Positions 18,233 to 25,327 of a stretch of DNA of 32,021 nucleotides are shown here, one piece after another. Source of the stretch: a virus; the IMG/VR virus record IMGVR_UViG_3300010396_000081, positions 1 to 32,021 of that record, one strand, 5' to 3'. Each line of letters begins with the position of its first letter. Position 1 is the stretch's first letter. Under the pieces are notes generated by a model. The model was not told the DNA's origin. It saw nothing but the letters and a program-made list of their open reading frames with translations, and ran no database searches. The translations under genes were made by a program, and so were the position numbers.

Positions 18233-18757
18233 TTAAGATTTACATTTTGTTACTGTCTTGAAAGTCAATTCCAGGTTCTGCAGCTCGATCGCGTCGATAT
18301 AATCGTTCAGTTTCGCTTCCGCTTCCGACCCAAACCTGTCCCACTTGACCATCTGGAAAGCTCCTGGGTCATTGCCCACGACATTGGGATGCTTTGCAAG
18401 CTGACGCAGGAACTCTCCATAGATCGGATAAAGAACAGGTTTCATGGTCTTCGTCATGCGTGCCTGCGGTTCATCCGTCAGGTTAGATAGCATGGCAATG
18501 GATATCTTGGGAAACTTCACGACGGCATAGTAGCCGGTGCCGGTTTGTTCCGGGAAATCCTGGAACACGGCGAAGAGTGGATACTTGTTATCTTTCAACG
18601 TGATTGAGCCATTGAGCTTTTGGAGCTTCGTCAGGATTTGAATAGGCCGGCCGTAGTAATAGAGGATATGCTTGTTGAGGACAGGGAATAAGACGTCGTC
18701 GACGGCCTTCACTACCTCGCCAAGAATATCCACGATATATAGCGGCTGCCATTTCAT
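18233..18757 (-). CDS. Putative tail completion/head-tail joining protein
   Basis: A 174-residue protein with no firm family match. It lies between connector-type genes and the putative tube gene, where tail terminator or completion proteins are encoded. The sequence starts MKWQPLYIVDILGEVVKAV and has an aromatic-rich middle (TGYYAVVKFPKISIAML) and a C-terminal stretch of alternating hydrophobic residues (NLELTFKTVTKCKS). The start overlaps the stop of the signal-peptide protein as TAATG, and the next gene begins 13 bases after its own stop, so all are in one operon. Confidence 0.5.
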   Translation of the reverse strand: MKWQPLYIVDILGEVVKAVDDVLFPVLNKHILYYYGRPIQILTKLQKLNGSITLKDNKYPLFAVFQDFPEQTGTGYYAVVKFPKISIAMLSNLTDEPQARMTKTMKPVLYPIYGEFLRQLAKHPNVVGNDPGAFQMVKWDRFGSEAEAKLNDYIDAIELQNLELTFKTVTKCKS

Positions 18758-19185
18758 TAGTCCGTCTGTTTACGAGCTACGAGTTTGCCACTGATGGACC
18801 CCGACATGGTTCCGGTACCGGTCCATTGCACGCCATACCATTTCCATCCCTTTTGAAAGCTGTAGCCTTTGATAAGGTTCCCATTGGGGACGGTAACTGT
18901 GTCTTTGGTGATCTGGCTGATGTCGTGCCAATTAGTCCCATCGTCACTGCCGACAGGAACCATCGTTCCCCCATTGGTGCCGGATATCTTCGTGATCACG
19001 ACGGTCGCCGTGATCGTTTCCTTGTATCCGATGGTGTTCAGGGCCATAATGCGAGCAGTGGTGCCGGTGACCGTATCCAGCACTCCGCCGCTGGTCGTCG
19101 AAAGCAGGCTCGATTGCGCCGATCCTGCAAAAGCCATCGCCAACAGGCAAATGGCTAAAAAAGATGCTTTGAGATGCGTTTTCAT
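18757..19185 (-). CDS. Small beta-rich protein with signal peptide inside the connector cluster
   Basis: A 142-residue protein. The first ~23 residues (MKTHLKASFLAICLLAMAF then AGSAQ) form a textbook Sec signal peptide with the SAQ end common in Bacteroidota. The mature part is beta-rich and contains VGSDDGTNWHDIS and a repeated G/T pattern near the end (GTGTMSGSISGKLV). DGTNW-type segments occur in small beta-sandwich proteins of phages, but export of a protein encoded between connector genes is unexpected. It may be a secreted accessory protein acting in the envelope, such as superinfection exclusion, or a virion decoration with an unusual N-terminus. Both are inferences. It starts 19 bases after the connector-region gene. 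Confidence 0.7.
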   Translation of the reverse strand: MKTHLKASFLAICLLAMAFAGSAQSSLLSTTSGGVLDTVTGTTARIMALNTIGYKETITATVVITKISGTNGGTMVPVGSDDGTNWHDISQITKDTVTVPNGNLIKGYSFQKGWKWYGVQWTGTGTMSGSISGKLVARKQTD

Positions 19186-19204
19186 TATCTGAAAATGTTG
19201 TTTG

Positions 19205-20077
19205 TTAAAAAATTGGGTTCATAAAACCAAAATGCTTCAATGCATGATGTTCGTCGGGGAGTGTCCATTCCGGATAGATCGTCGGATCAGCTATCTGCGT
19301 GGCTTCCATGAATGCGCAGAACTGCTTCACCCACCCGCTCATCTCATTCCAGGCGGCGGCTATCTTTTTACGAGGGCTGGCGTTGATGGAATTTTCTGCG
19401 GTGGTAACCACTTCGCCGAAATCAGTGGTCTGCGTGGCATTTCCGCGCCGATACCAGTAGTAGACATATCCGGCAATACAACTCTCGCTCGGCGTGATGT
19501 CCGGGGCATTGATCGGATCGGTCCGTTGATCGAATTGAGCAAAGAACTTTTCCGCAGGCCCAAAGACATCATTGAGCGCGAGAAGCGTCAAAACGCCAGT
19601 TGCTATATCCCAGGAATAGTCCACGTCAGGAGTCAGTGGCGCGCTTCCACGAAATAGGATGGGAGTCCATCCGCGCCAATCGTCCGTCCCATTCGTCCCA
19701 TCTAAGGTTGCCACCTTCGTGTTAGCCGTAAATCCAGCGGTTGTTCCGACGGCGATGTAGACCGGCTTTTTATAGGAAGCATTGCCTGCGATCGTAAAAA
19801 CGGGAGTGTCCGTCACGATGAGCCCTTTCCACAACTGGATGCGGTCCTGAAAGTCCGTGTACTCTTTGCCGTACAGGATATCCAAAAACCGTTGATCCGG
19901 TGGTGTATTCGACATCCCAGCGACGAACGCCTTATAAAGCGGATAGCCGAAGAGCTTTTGCAGGAACAGCGGTTCATATTTTTGTATGTACCAACTGATC
20001 CGCTCAGCTACTTCAGGGCTGCCCGAATTCGGAATGGTTAGGTCCCCAACGAAATATGATGCATCGATAAATGACAT
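19205..20077 (-). CDS. Head-tail connector-region protein with an inserted shared module
   Basis: A 290-residue protein just after the capsid genes. The ends (~1-90, helical, with ERISWYIQKYEPLFLQKLFG, and ~190-290, helical, ending DEHHALKHFGFMNPIF) resemble the helical adaptor-type proteins of Bacteroidota phages. Between them, residues 108-187 form a beta-rich module with LDGTNGTDDWRGW and DYSWDIATGVLTLL that is homologous to residues 97-178 of the collar fibre at 5579-7024. This suggests domain insertion or sharing. The start overlaps the stop of the 120-residue gene as TAATG. Connector function is inferred from order and helical content. Confidence 0.6.
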   Translation of the reverse strand: MSFIDASYFVGDLTIPNSGSPEVAERISWYIQKYEPLFLQKLFGYPLYKAFVAGMSNTPPDQRFLDILYGKEYTDFQDRIQLWKGLIVTDTPVFTIAGNASYKKPVYIAVGTTAGFTANTKVATLDGTNGTDDWRGWTPILFRGSAPLTPDVDYSWDIATGVLTLLALNDVFGPAEKFFAQFDQRTDPINAPDITPSESCIAGYVYYWYRRGNATQTTDFGEVVTTAENSINASPRKKIAAAWNEMSGWVKQFCAFMEATQIADPTIYPEWTLPDEHHALKHFGFMNPIF

Positions 20078-20439
20078 TACTTCGAATTATCCTCTTTTAC
20101 CAGGGTAGCAAAACCGGCTTTGATGAACTGATCGGCTGTTTCCGGCGCGATCTCTTTGATGTCGCCATCTTTGAGATGCTTCTGCTTTTTCCAGTCCTTA
20201 GGATACTTTATCAACACCTTCACCCTTTCGGATGGAGCATGTTGACCGTCAGCAGCCGCAGAGATCATGGATACCGTGCTCACCGTTACATTATGGCCCG
20301 GCTGCGGTTCGTCACCGCCGACCATCATAATCGTATTGACCGTGGATTTGGGTTGGCTGATCTCTTCTTTTTCCAGCTCACCGACCGATTCATCTTTTTC
20401 GACTGCAGTTTCCTGCAAGTCTTCCGATTCTTCTACCAT
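20077..20439 (-). CDS. Small capsid-adjacent protein
   Basis: A 120-residue protein directly after the major capsid gene. The N-terminal ~60 residues are acidic and low in complexity. The last ~50 follow a pattern seen in small proteins beside capsid genes: RVKVLIKYPKDWKKQ, then GDIKEI, then ETADQFIKAGFATLV, where a short beta-hairpin is followed by an [AG]xx[AL]I.xG[LF]A helix. The role in virions is not established; head decoration or connector support are possible. It is coupled to the next gene by a TAATG overlap. Confidence 0.6.
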   Translation of the reverse strand: MVEESEDLQETAVEKDESVGELEKEEISQPKSTVNTIMMVGGDEPQPGHNVTVSTVSMISAAADGQHAPSERVKVLIKYPKDWKKQKHLKDGDIKEIAPETADQFIKAGFATLVKEDNSK

Positions 20440-20466
20440 GATAAAAAGTTTAACCGTTACGAAATA

Positions 20467-21801
20467 CTATACGGTGATAGCCGCTTTGACGGTGGCGAAA
20501 TCCGGTCCGCTTACGATGGCTACTTTCCGTACGGTGGAGATGTAGTCATAGTAGAACTGCTCCATCACCGTTGAGAATTTGTTATCGCCGAAATCGGTAC
20601 CGTTGTAGCCGACCCGAACAATCAAACCACCACGCAGGATGATATTGTATTGTTTCAGATCACCGGCGAGCAAACCATCAGCACCCAGCGAAGACGTGTC
20701 AATCGACGGGTTGCCGACGAACGACACGCCATTGAGAACCTCGGGCGGGTTCAGGTACGATCCCTGATTGTTCTTCTGAATACCCATCCGATACTTTTTG
20801 TTGGTGCCCATGATGGCAGTGTTCGTCTTTGCGCTGCCGAACGTCGCATTGTCTACCTGAGCGGCCAGTGCTGCGACAGCGTCATAATCATTCACATCCA
20901 CTACGCCAGCACCGCCTTTGAAGGCTGCACCCTGGTTGTAAAGAGTAGCGGCTGCGATGATGTTGGGAAGAATGGCCTGGTTGACGCGGTTGATCACGTC
21001 GATACGGCCCTTATTCAACAGATCGCTTTCCAGCTGGGCGAAATCGATGTGAAACTCTTCGGTGATGCCGATGATCGTCGCTTCCTTTTTGTAGGTCGCG
21101 CTGTTCAGCTTGTAGATGTACTGCGTCGGGGTCTTGGTTACGCCTTCAGCCGTGGTAACCGATCCGCCAACTTTGGGCTGTTCATCGAACCACATGGCGA
21201 AAGGTTGCGCGGAGATGTAAGACGCGTTGATCGTATTACACAGATCGAAAATCCAGGCGGAGTTACGATACTGGCTATTAATCACCGAGCCAGCACCTAC
21301 GCGAAGCAACGTAGCCGGATCAAGCGCCTGCGTGATAGAAGCCACGGCGCAGGCGGGAACGCCGTCGATGGTGGCTTCCAAACCAGTCGTCTTGGTCATG
21401 TCGATCGGCTTCATCACCCATTCGCCTTTGGCGTTCAGGTTGAGCATGTAGGTCTTGGTGCCCTGGCCCTGCTGATAAATCTTCCGCAGGTTTTCGGTGT
21501 CTTCGCGAAGTACCTGGCCGTGAGATTTGGTACCGACCTTGTCGGCGCCCAGCTGCAACGCAACTTCAGCCAGCGTAGTGCCCTGCTTTTCGCAGATTGC
21601 TTTTACAGCATCTACGGCTGTTTCGGCTGCATTCTTGTACTCATCGAAGGATTCCTTCGATATGTAATTGCCGTTTTTAACGGCATCAATGGCGAACTGC
21701 TTTACTTTGGCCTCGTAAGCATCAATCTCGGTTTTAACCTTTGCCGCCATTTGCGGCCCGAGTTGCGCAACGAGCGCGTCAAGTTCTTCTTTCGTAATCA
21801 T
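20467..21801 (-). CDS. Major capsid protein (HK97-like)
   Basis: A 444-residue protein between a prohead protease and the connector genes. Residues ~1-110 are helical and charged (MITKEELDALVAQLGPQMA, then AEVALQLGADK), which fits an HK97 delta or scaffolding domain that the adjacent protease would remove. The rest is mixed alpha/beta with features expected of the HK97 fold: an RVGAGSVINSQYRNSAWIFD stretch near residue 170, a long spine-helix-like region near 270 (FAQLESDLLNKGRIDVINRV), and a late IILRGGLIVRVGYNGTDFG strand pair near 395. Length is typical for such proteins with a delta domain. No other capsid candidate exists in the window, so the assignment is strong by elimination and context. 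Confidence 0.85.
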   Translation of the reverse strand: MITKEELDALVAQLGPQMAAKVKTEIDAYEAKVKQFAIDAVKNGNYISKESFDEYKNAAETAVDAVKAICEKQGTTLAEVALQLGADKVGTKSHGQVLREDTENLRKIYQQGQGTKTYMLNLNAKGEWVMKPIDMTKTTGLEATIDGVPACAVASITQALDPATLLRVGAGSVINSQYRNSAWIFDLCNTINASYISAQPFAMWFDEQPKVGGSVTTAEGVTKTPTQYIYKLNSATYKKEATIIGITEEFHIDFAQLESDLLNKGRIDVINRVNQAILPNIIAAATLYNQGAAFKGGAGVVDVNDYDAVAALAAQVDNATFGSAKTNTAIMGTNKKYRMGIQKNNQGSYLNPPEVLNGVSFVGNPSIDTSSLGADGLLAGDLKQYNIILRGGLIVRVGYNGTDFGDNKFSTVMEQFYYDYISTVRKVAIVSGPDFATVKAAITV

Positions 21802-21823
21802 CTTCTTTTACAATTTGAACGGG

Positions 21824-22834
21824 TTAGATAAATTTTGTTTCTGCTATGGCGCGGAGCGAATCGAAGGTTCCCACTTCTGCCGTATTACTGTCCGGCGAAC
21901 AATACTGTCCGCAGGTAGGGCATTTGGAGGAACCGGAATCCGGCGCGCTATACACCGTCATACACCCCTGGCATAGGACGATGCCTTTGATCGCCCCTAA
22001 CGAGTCAAATGACGGCTGGTCCTTGTCAGTGCTTTGCAGCGGCTGGGTGCCAGTGTCGGACTTTACGTCCAGGGTCGGTGTCAATTCGTTTGAGCCAAAA
22101 AGAACGCAGGAATTTTCAAGCAGCTTGATCTCGGTCACTACCCAGAAATAACCGCGGGCGTCGACGACGTCCTTATTGATGATCTGCGGGTAGTACTTGT
22201 TCCAGAAATCATATTCTTTCTCGCTATCCTTGTCGTTGATGCAGAGCGATATCTTCACGTACTGCAGGCCAATGGAGTGTTGATTGATCTTCCCGAGCTT
22301 GTACTGGTTGAAAATCTTCTCGTTGTACGACGCCATTACGTCCGTTTCGAAGATCAGGACCTGGGTGGTCCCGGATTGGTTCAAACCCAGGTCCGTAAGC
22401 TTCATATCCTTGCTGTAGATCTTCGCTACTTCGCCGATCTTGGCCTCGATCTGGTGGATGTGGTCATGCAGGTGCGGGATCATGCCCTTGCGCTGCTTGA
22501 TCGAGCTTTTCCAGCAATCGGGGATCAGTACATCCAGCTGGCTATCGCACCAGTTAGCGGTATTGGCGACGACAGTCACATGGACGCTTTCGTCATCTGG
22601 GATCATCGTCCCGCCGTCGGCGTCGCCATCTAGGTCGCCGTCGCCGGTTGCGTCAGCCTTGATGATTGAACCGTCTTTCGTGATCTTCATCCGGCTGATC
22701 TCCGGCGACCATGAAAATGGGTCCGCATGCTTGACGATGGACTTCTTTTCGGCAATCAGGGCTTCTTTGTTCGTCTTGAGATAGTCGAACAGCGGTTTTC
22801 CCGATAGGTCCTTCAATGCCAATAGCTTGCTCAT
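21824..22834 (-). CDS. Prohead protease with C-terminal zinc ribbon
   Basis: A 336-residue protein just before the capsid gene. The core matches the S78-type prohead proteases: DSQLDVLIPDCWKSSIK (~97-113), a His-rich IPHLHDHIHQIEAKIGEV (~119-136) that holds the catalytic His, and QHSIGLQYVKIS (~185-196) with a likely nucleophile Ser187; the TEIKLLENSCVLFGSNE segment matches the post-Ser strand. An Asp-rich insertion at 61-74 (DATGDGDLDGDADG) looks like a calcium-binding loop. The C-terminal ~60 residues are an addition: a zinc ribbon with C288, C291, C305 and C308, flanked by two FDSLxAI motifs at 276 and 324. The enzyme would mature the capsid by cutting the delta domain and itself. Its start overlaps the 37-residue gene as ATGA. 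Confidence 0.85.
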   Translation of the reverse strand: MSKLLALKDLSGKPLFDYLKTNKEALIAEKKSIVKHADPFSWSPEISRMKITKDGSIIKADATGDGDLDGDADGGTMIPDDESVHVTVVANTANWCDSQLDVLIPDCWKSSIKQRKGMIPHLHDHIHQIEAKIGEVAKIYSKDMKLTDLGLNQSGTTQVLIFETDVMASYNEKIFNQYKLGKINQHSIGLQYVKISLCINDKDSEKEYDFWNKYYPQIINKDVVDARGYFWVVTEIKLLENSCVLFGSNELTPTLDVKSDTGTQPLQSTDKDQPSFDSLGAIKGIVLCQGCMTVYSAPDSGSSKCPTCGQYCSPDSNTAEVGTFDSLRAIAETKFI

Positions 22835-22944
22835 TTCTTGACGATTTCGTTTGTTTTAACCTGGCGCTCCTTGATCTCCCGCTGTGCCTCCAAAGCGGCT
22901 TTATCGACTTTCGGCTTCTCAGCCGGCTTAGTTTCCGTTGCCAT
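22831..22944 (-). CDS. Small 37-residue protein between portal and protease genes
   Basis: A short frame starting with ATG at 22942-22944 and ending in TGA at 22831-22833. It encodes MATETKPAEKPKVDKAAL and then a basic, helical end (QREIKERQVKTNEIVKK). It overlaps the 3' end of the portal gene by 17 bases and its stop overlaps the protease ATG as ATGA, exactly the coupling used by other genes here, which is the main evidence that it is real. It fills an otherwise empty 93-base gap. The charged helical makeup would suit a small scaffold or assembly peptide, but no function can be given. Confidence 0.6.
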   Translation of the reverse strand: MATETKPAEKPKVDKAALEAQREIKERQVKTNEIVKK

Positions 22945-24400
22945 TGTTGGAATTGTTTTGATTATTGGAATTGGTGGCCGCAGTATCTGACGATACATTG
23001 GCCGTGTTAGGCGCCGGTAGTTTCGGTTGGATCAGTCCTTGGGTGATCATCTCACTGTAATACAAATCGCGGCCGGGAACCGTGTCCATGCCGAGCATTG
23101 CGCGCCACTCGTTCCAGGTGATCAGATCGTGTTCGAATTCGATCGTCAGCGCCTGGTCCATATACCAGCGCCCGCGTCCCTGTTCAGTTATGTCCTCCTG
23201 CAATGCCGGCAGATGACTGAAATCGGTGCTGATCTTTAGCCCCAGCTTATCCAGGCCTAACCGGTAGGTCCAAATTTCGTCGTCGCTATCACTGTCCGGG
23301 ATGATGGAGTTGGTATATAGTGACCGTTCGGCAATGTCCTGGTTGTCGAACTTGGCATCGACCAGGCCAAGCAGATACGGCGGATAGTTTAGGCCGTCGC
23401 AAATCTGTTTGGCATCCTGGAGTTCACCTTCCAGTAGTTTGAGTTGAGCAACATCAAAACCGACAGTCTGAAGTTTCAGCTTCGCGTCAGTGATGATGGC
23501 TTTTCGCTGCCCATGCATGATGCCGTATTGCAGAAAGTCTTTATGCAGGTCTTGCAGTTGTAGTGGATCATTCGGGAAGATGCCGGCTTCCGGATTGTCG
23601 TTACTGTCGTTGGTCAGCAGCCACTGCGGACCGCGATTGCGGATCAGCGATCCACGGCTGTTGAGCGACGCAATGAAGTTGTCGATCGGCTTTTCCAAGG
23701 CGAAAAGCTTGCTGTCGGGCAGGAACAACGACACGTTGTTCTCGGAACTGTTGTTCATCATGTACGTGCCCGTACTGATCTGGTTTTCCCGCAGAAAGAT
23801 GATGCTGTTAGGGTCCAATTGCACCGAATGGCCCATGTAGGTGAGCCAAATCGATTCAAAAGGCTGATCGCCGTTCGCGTAAAACAGATTCGTGCTGTCG
23901 CGGATCTGTAGCATCCACGGTGGAATGTTCCATAGCTTCCACCGGGACGGGTCGTTTTCGAAGCCGACGGGCTTTACGATAAGCACGGGGCAGTAGCCGT
24001 AGATCTGCTTGTAGATGTTGCCTTGCGCCTTGAACTGCTTGCCGGTTTGCAGCAGGTTCGGCCGCTTCATCAGTTTAATATACGCTTTGGCCGCGGGTGT
24101 GATGACTTCGCGCTTGTCATCATCGGACTTGACGACCGTCTTGCCGTTGACCAGGGCCTGCGCCTTTTTGTTGATGACTGCGGATACAATGGGGCAAAAC
24201 TGATACGCTATTAGCGAGCTATTGAAGTTGCCCCAGATGAAGGCTTTATCGGCGCCATTGACGCCGAAGAAGAAATTACCGTTGCGCCAGCGGGAATGTT
24301 GGATGAGCTCGGAGGTGACGGATTTCGTCGCGATCGCAGCAATAGCGTTGCCGATATTGCCTTTCATCAATTCCCTGCCTGCGATACCGTATTTGTTCAT
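22928..24400 (-). CDS. Phage portal protein
   Basis: A 490-residue protein located between the terminase/accessory block and the prohead protease, the usual place of the portal. It has the mixed fold expected: a FCPIVSAVINKKAQALVNGK start to the clip/stem region (~68-87), a PPWMLQIRDSTN segment, the ...LLEGELQDAKQICDGLNYPPYLLG helix (~330-355) that matches the late stem helix of HK97-type portals, and a low-complexity N/S-rich tail of ~30 residues. The portal forms the dodecameric DNA channel at one capsid vertex and docks the terminase. The ATG lies only 12 bases beyond the end of an intrinsic terminator, so its expression depends on read-through or a start inside that short gap. Confidence 0.88.
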   Translation of the reverse strand: MNKYGIAGRELMKGNIGNAIAAIATKSVTSELIQHSRWRNGNFFFGVNGADKAFIWGNFNSSLIAYQFCPIVSAVINKKAQALVNGKTVVKSDDDKREVITPAAKAYIKLMKRPNLLQTGKQFKAQGNIYKQIYGYCPVLIVKPVGFENDPSRWKLWNIPPWMLQIRDSTNLFYANGDQPFESIWLTYMGHSVQLDPNSIIFLRENQISTGTYMMNNSSENNVSLFLPDSKLFALEKPIDNFIASLNSRGSLIRNRGPQWLLTNDSNDNPEAGIFPNDPLQLQDLHKDFLQYGIMHGQRKAIITDAKLKLQTVGFDVAQLKLLEGELQDAKQICDGLNYPPYLLGLVDAKFDNQDIAERSLYTNSIIPDSDSDDEIWTYRLGLDKLGLKISTDFSHLPALQEDITEQGRGRWYMDQALTIEFEHDLITWNEWRAMLGMDTVPGRDLYYSEMITQGLIQPKLPAPNTANVSSDTAATNSNNQNNSNNGNGN

Positions 24401-24412
24401 TGGGCGTAAATG

Positions 24413-24451
24413 AAAAAAGCGCCAACATCATCTTTCGATGATACTGGCGCT
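24413..24451 (-). terminator. Strong intrinsic terminator directly before the portal gene
   Basis: On the minus strand AGCGCCA (24451-24445) pairs with TGGCGCT (24424-24418), with an inner 6-bp ATCATC/GATGAT stem and a 4-base GAAA loop, a 2x2 internal mismatch between, and six T residues at the end (24418-24413). This is a full Rho-independent terminator shape in the gap between the Com-like gene (stop at 24497) and the portal start (24400). In the plus direction the hairpin lacks a T-run. Confidence 0.85.
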
Positions 24452-24496
24452 CAACTATGTGGCGCAACTTAATTTGTAATCGACAACGCTGGGGCT

Positions 24497-24757
24497 CTAT
24501 CTACCTGTCTTCTTGGAAAAACATCCTGGCATCAGGACGTTACCAAATTGATCTTGTACCCCATAAGGGATATGAACTACTTGGCTGACACGCTTACTCA
24601 ACTCACTCCGGCCCTCGGGTTTATGTTCTGCTTCGAGCTTATTAACCACGCCGCACTTACACCTGATCTCGATGCTGCCGGCGTCGATATAACCCTTGGC
24701 AATTAGCTTACCGCAGGAGATACAGCACACCGGCTTACTGGCTTGATTAATAGGCAT
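24497..24757 (-). CDS. Com-like zinc-finger protein
   Basis: An 86-residue protein. Residues 10-40 match the Com family pattern: C12-x2-C15, GKLIAKG, then IEIRCKCGVVN with C33 and C35. Com of phage Mu is a small zinc-finger protein that binds mRNA and lets the mom DNA-modification gene be translated; no mom gene is visible here, so the target is unknown. The spacing CxC in the second half differs from Mu Com (CxxC). The last ~20 residues (QDQFGNVLMPGCFSKK) resemble the segment DSQLDVLIPDCWKSS of the prohead protease, which is odd. The gene is the last before the terminator at 24413-24451, and an operator-like palindrome lies upstream at 24788-24804. Confidence 0.75.
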   Translation of the reverse strand: MPINQASKPVCCISCGKLIAKGYIDAGSIEIRCKCGVVNKLEAEHKPEGRSELSKRVSQVVHIPYGVQDQFGNVLMPGCFSKKTGR

Positions 24758-24787
24758 TCTGGTCTAAAAGTACAGTAATCCTATAAA

Positions 24788-24804
24788 TACTAAACTTTTT
24801 GGGA
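24788..24804. promoter_or_regulatory. Imperfect second copy of the XRE-adjacent palindrome
   Basis: TACTAAACTTTTTGGGA matches 14 of 17 positions of the perfect palindrome TACTAAACTATTTAGTA at 28947-28963. It lies in the 72-base gap 24758-24829 upstream of the Com-like gene. A weak -7-like TACTTTTA (minus strand, 24774-24767) sits just downstream. It could be a lower-affinity operator for the XRE protein encoded at 28965-29327, which would tie the Com-like gene to that switch. The match is visible; the regulatory role is inferred. Confidence 0.4.
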
Positions 24805-24821
24805 GGGAAAATTGGGGTCAT

Positions 24822-24835
24822 CCGTAGATTTACGG
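24822..24835 (-). repeat. 14-bp partial palindrome, copy 2 (CCGTAAATCTACGG)
   Basis: Identical to copy 1 at 5564-5577. Here the TAA stop of the winged-helix-like gene lies inside the repeat (CCG-TAA-ATCTACGG on the minus strand). Placement at a stop codon mirrors the other two copies. Confidence 0.5.
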
Positions 24836-25327
24836 TACCCACGTAACGGAAATTTCGGCGAAGGTGCTTAGGACATTGGCAAACTTTATTTCCCGGATCA
24901 TCCTTCCCAATTCCTCGCCGCTACACGAAAAAACATATTCGTTCGGCTTATCTTGCTTAAAAGACATAATGCAGTTGGTCCAATCGGTAAATCTCGGCTC
25001 CCGTTTCAGATGATCACATAGTGCGGTTTTCAATATCCCGTATTCCTCGGCGTTTAGAGCGCCGGCTAAGTCCCTCATCAATGACTCATGAATAGATGGT
25101 AAATCAAGTAATGCAAGGCCTTTAGCTGTTGGCCATGCCGACCTGAGCGATACGCCCCATTCGATATAGCCGCGATCAACTGCTCTTCCCATGGCGCTCA
25201 TCACCACCTTTTCTGGTGCCTGGAATTTTTCCATAAGCAATTCCGATGCAAAAGGGCCATGCGTCTCGTGGGCCCGTTTGCAAGCCAGGACGACTTCGAT
25301 GTCTGATATGTCGGATCGTTTGCTCAT
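24830..25327 (-). CDS. Winged-helix-like accessory protein
   Basis: A 165-residue protein. Residues ~8-75 have the pattern of a small winged-helix domain: SDIEVVLACKRAHETHGPF, then LLMEKFQAPEKVVMSAMGRAV and DRGYIEWG, followed by TAKGLALL. The C-terminal half (TAL.DHLKREPRF to VTWVP) is not recognised. It may bind DNA, for example in packaging or regulation, but this is inferred. It begins as ATGA over the upstream stop and lies in the run of small accessory genes between terminase and portal. Its stop codon is inside copy 2 of the 14-bp repeat. Confidence 0.55.
   Translation of the reverse strand: MSKRSDISDIEVVLACKRAHETHGPFASELLMEKFQAPEKVVMSAMGRAVDRGYIEWGVSLRSAWPTAKGLALLDLPSIHESLMRDLAGALNAEEYGILKTALCDHLKREPRFTDWTNCIMSFKQDKPNEYVFSCSGEELGRMIREIKFANVLSTFAEISVTWVP

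Noticed and set aside
20650-21831. Long open frame of 393 codons on the plus strand opposite the capsid and protease genes
   Set aside because: It is antisense to the strongly supported capsid gene, has the arginine- and histidine-rich makeup of a shadow frame, and has no recognisable domain.
24413-24451. Bidirectional terminator
   Set aside because: On the plus strand the hairpin is preceded, not followed, by the A/T run, so it fits termination on the minus strand only.
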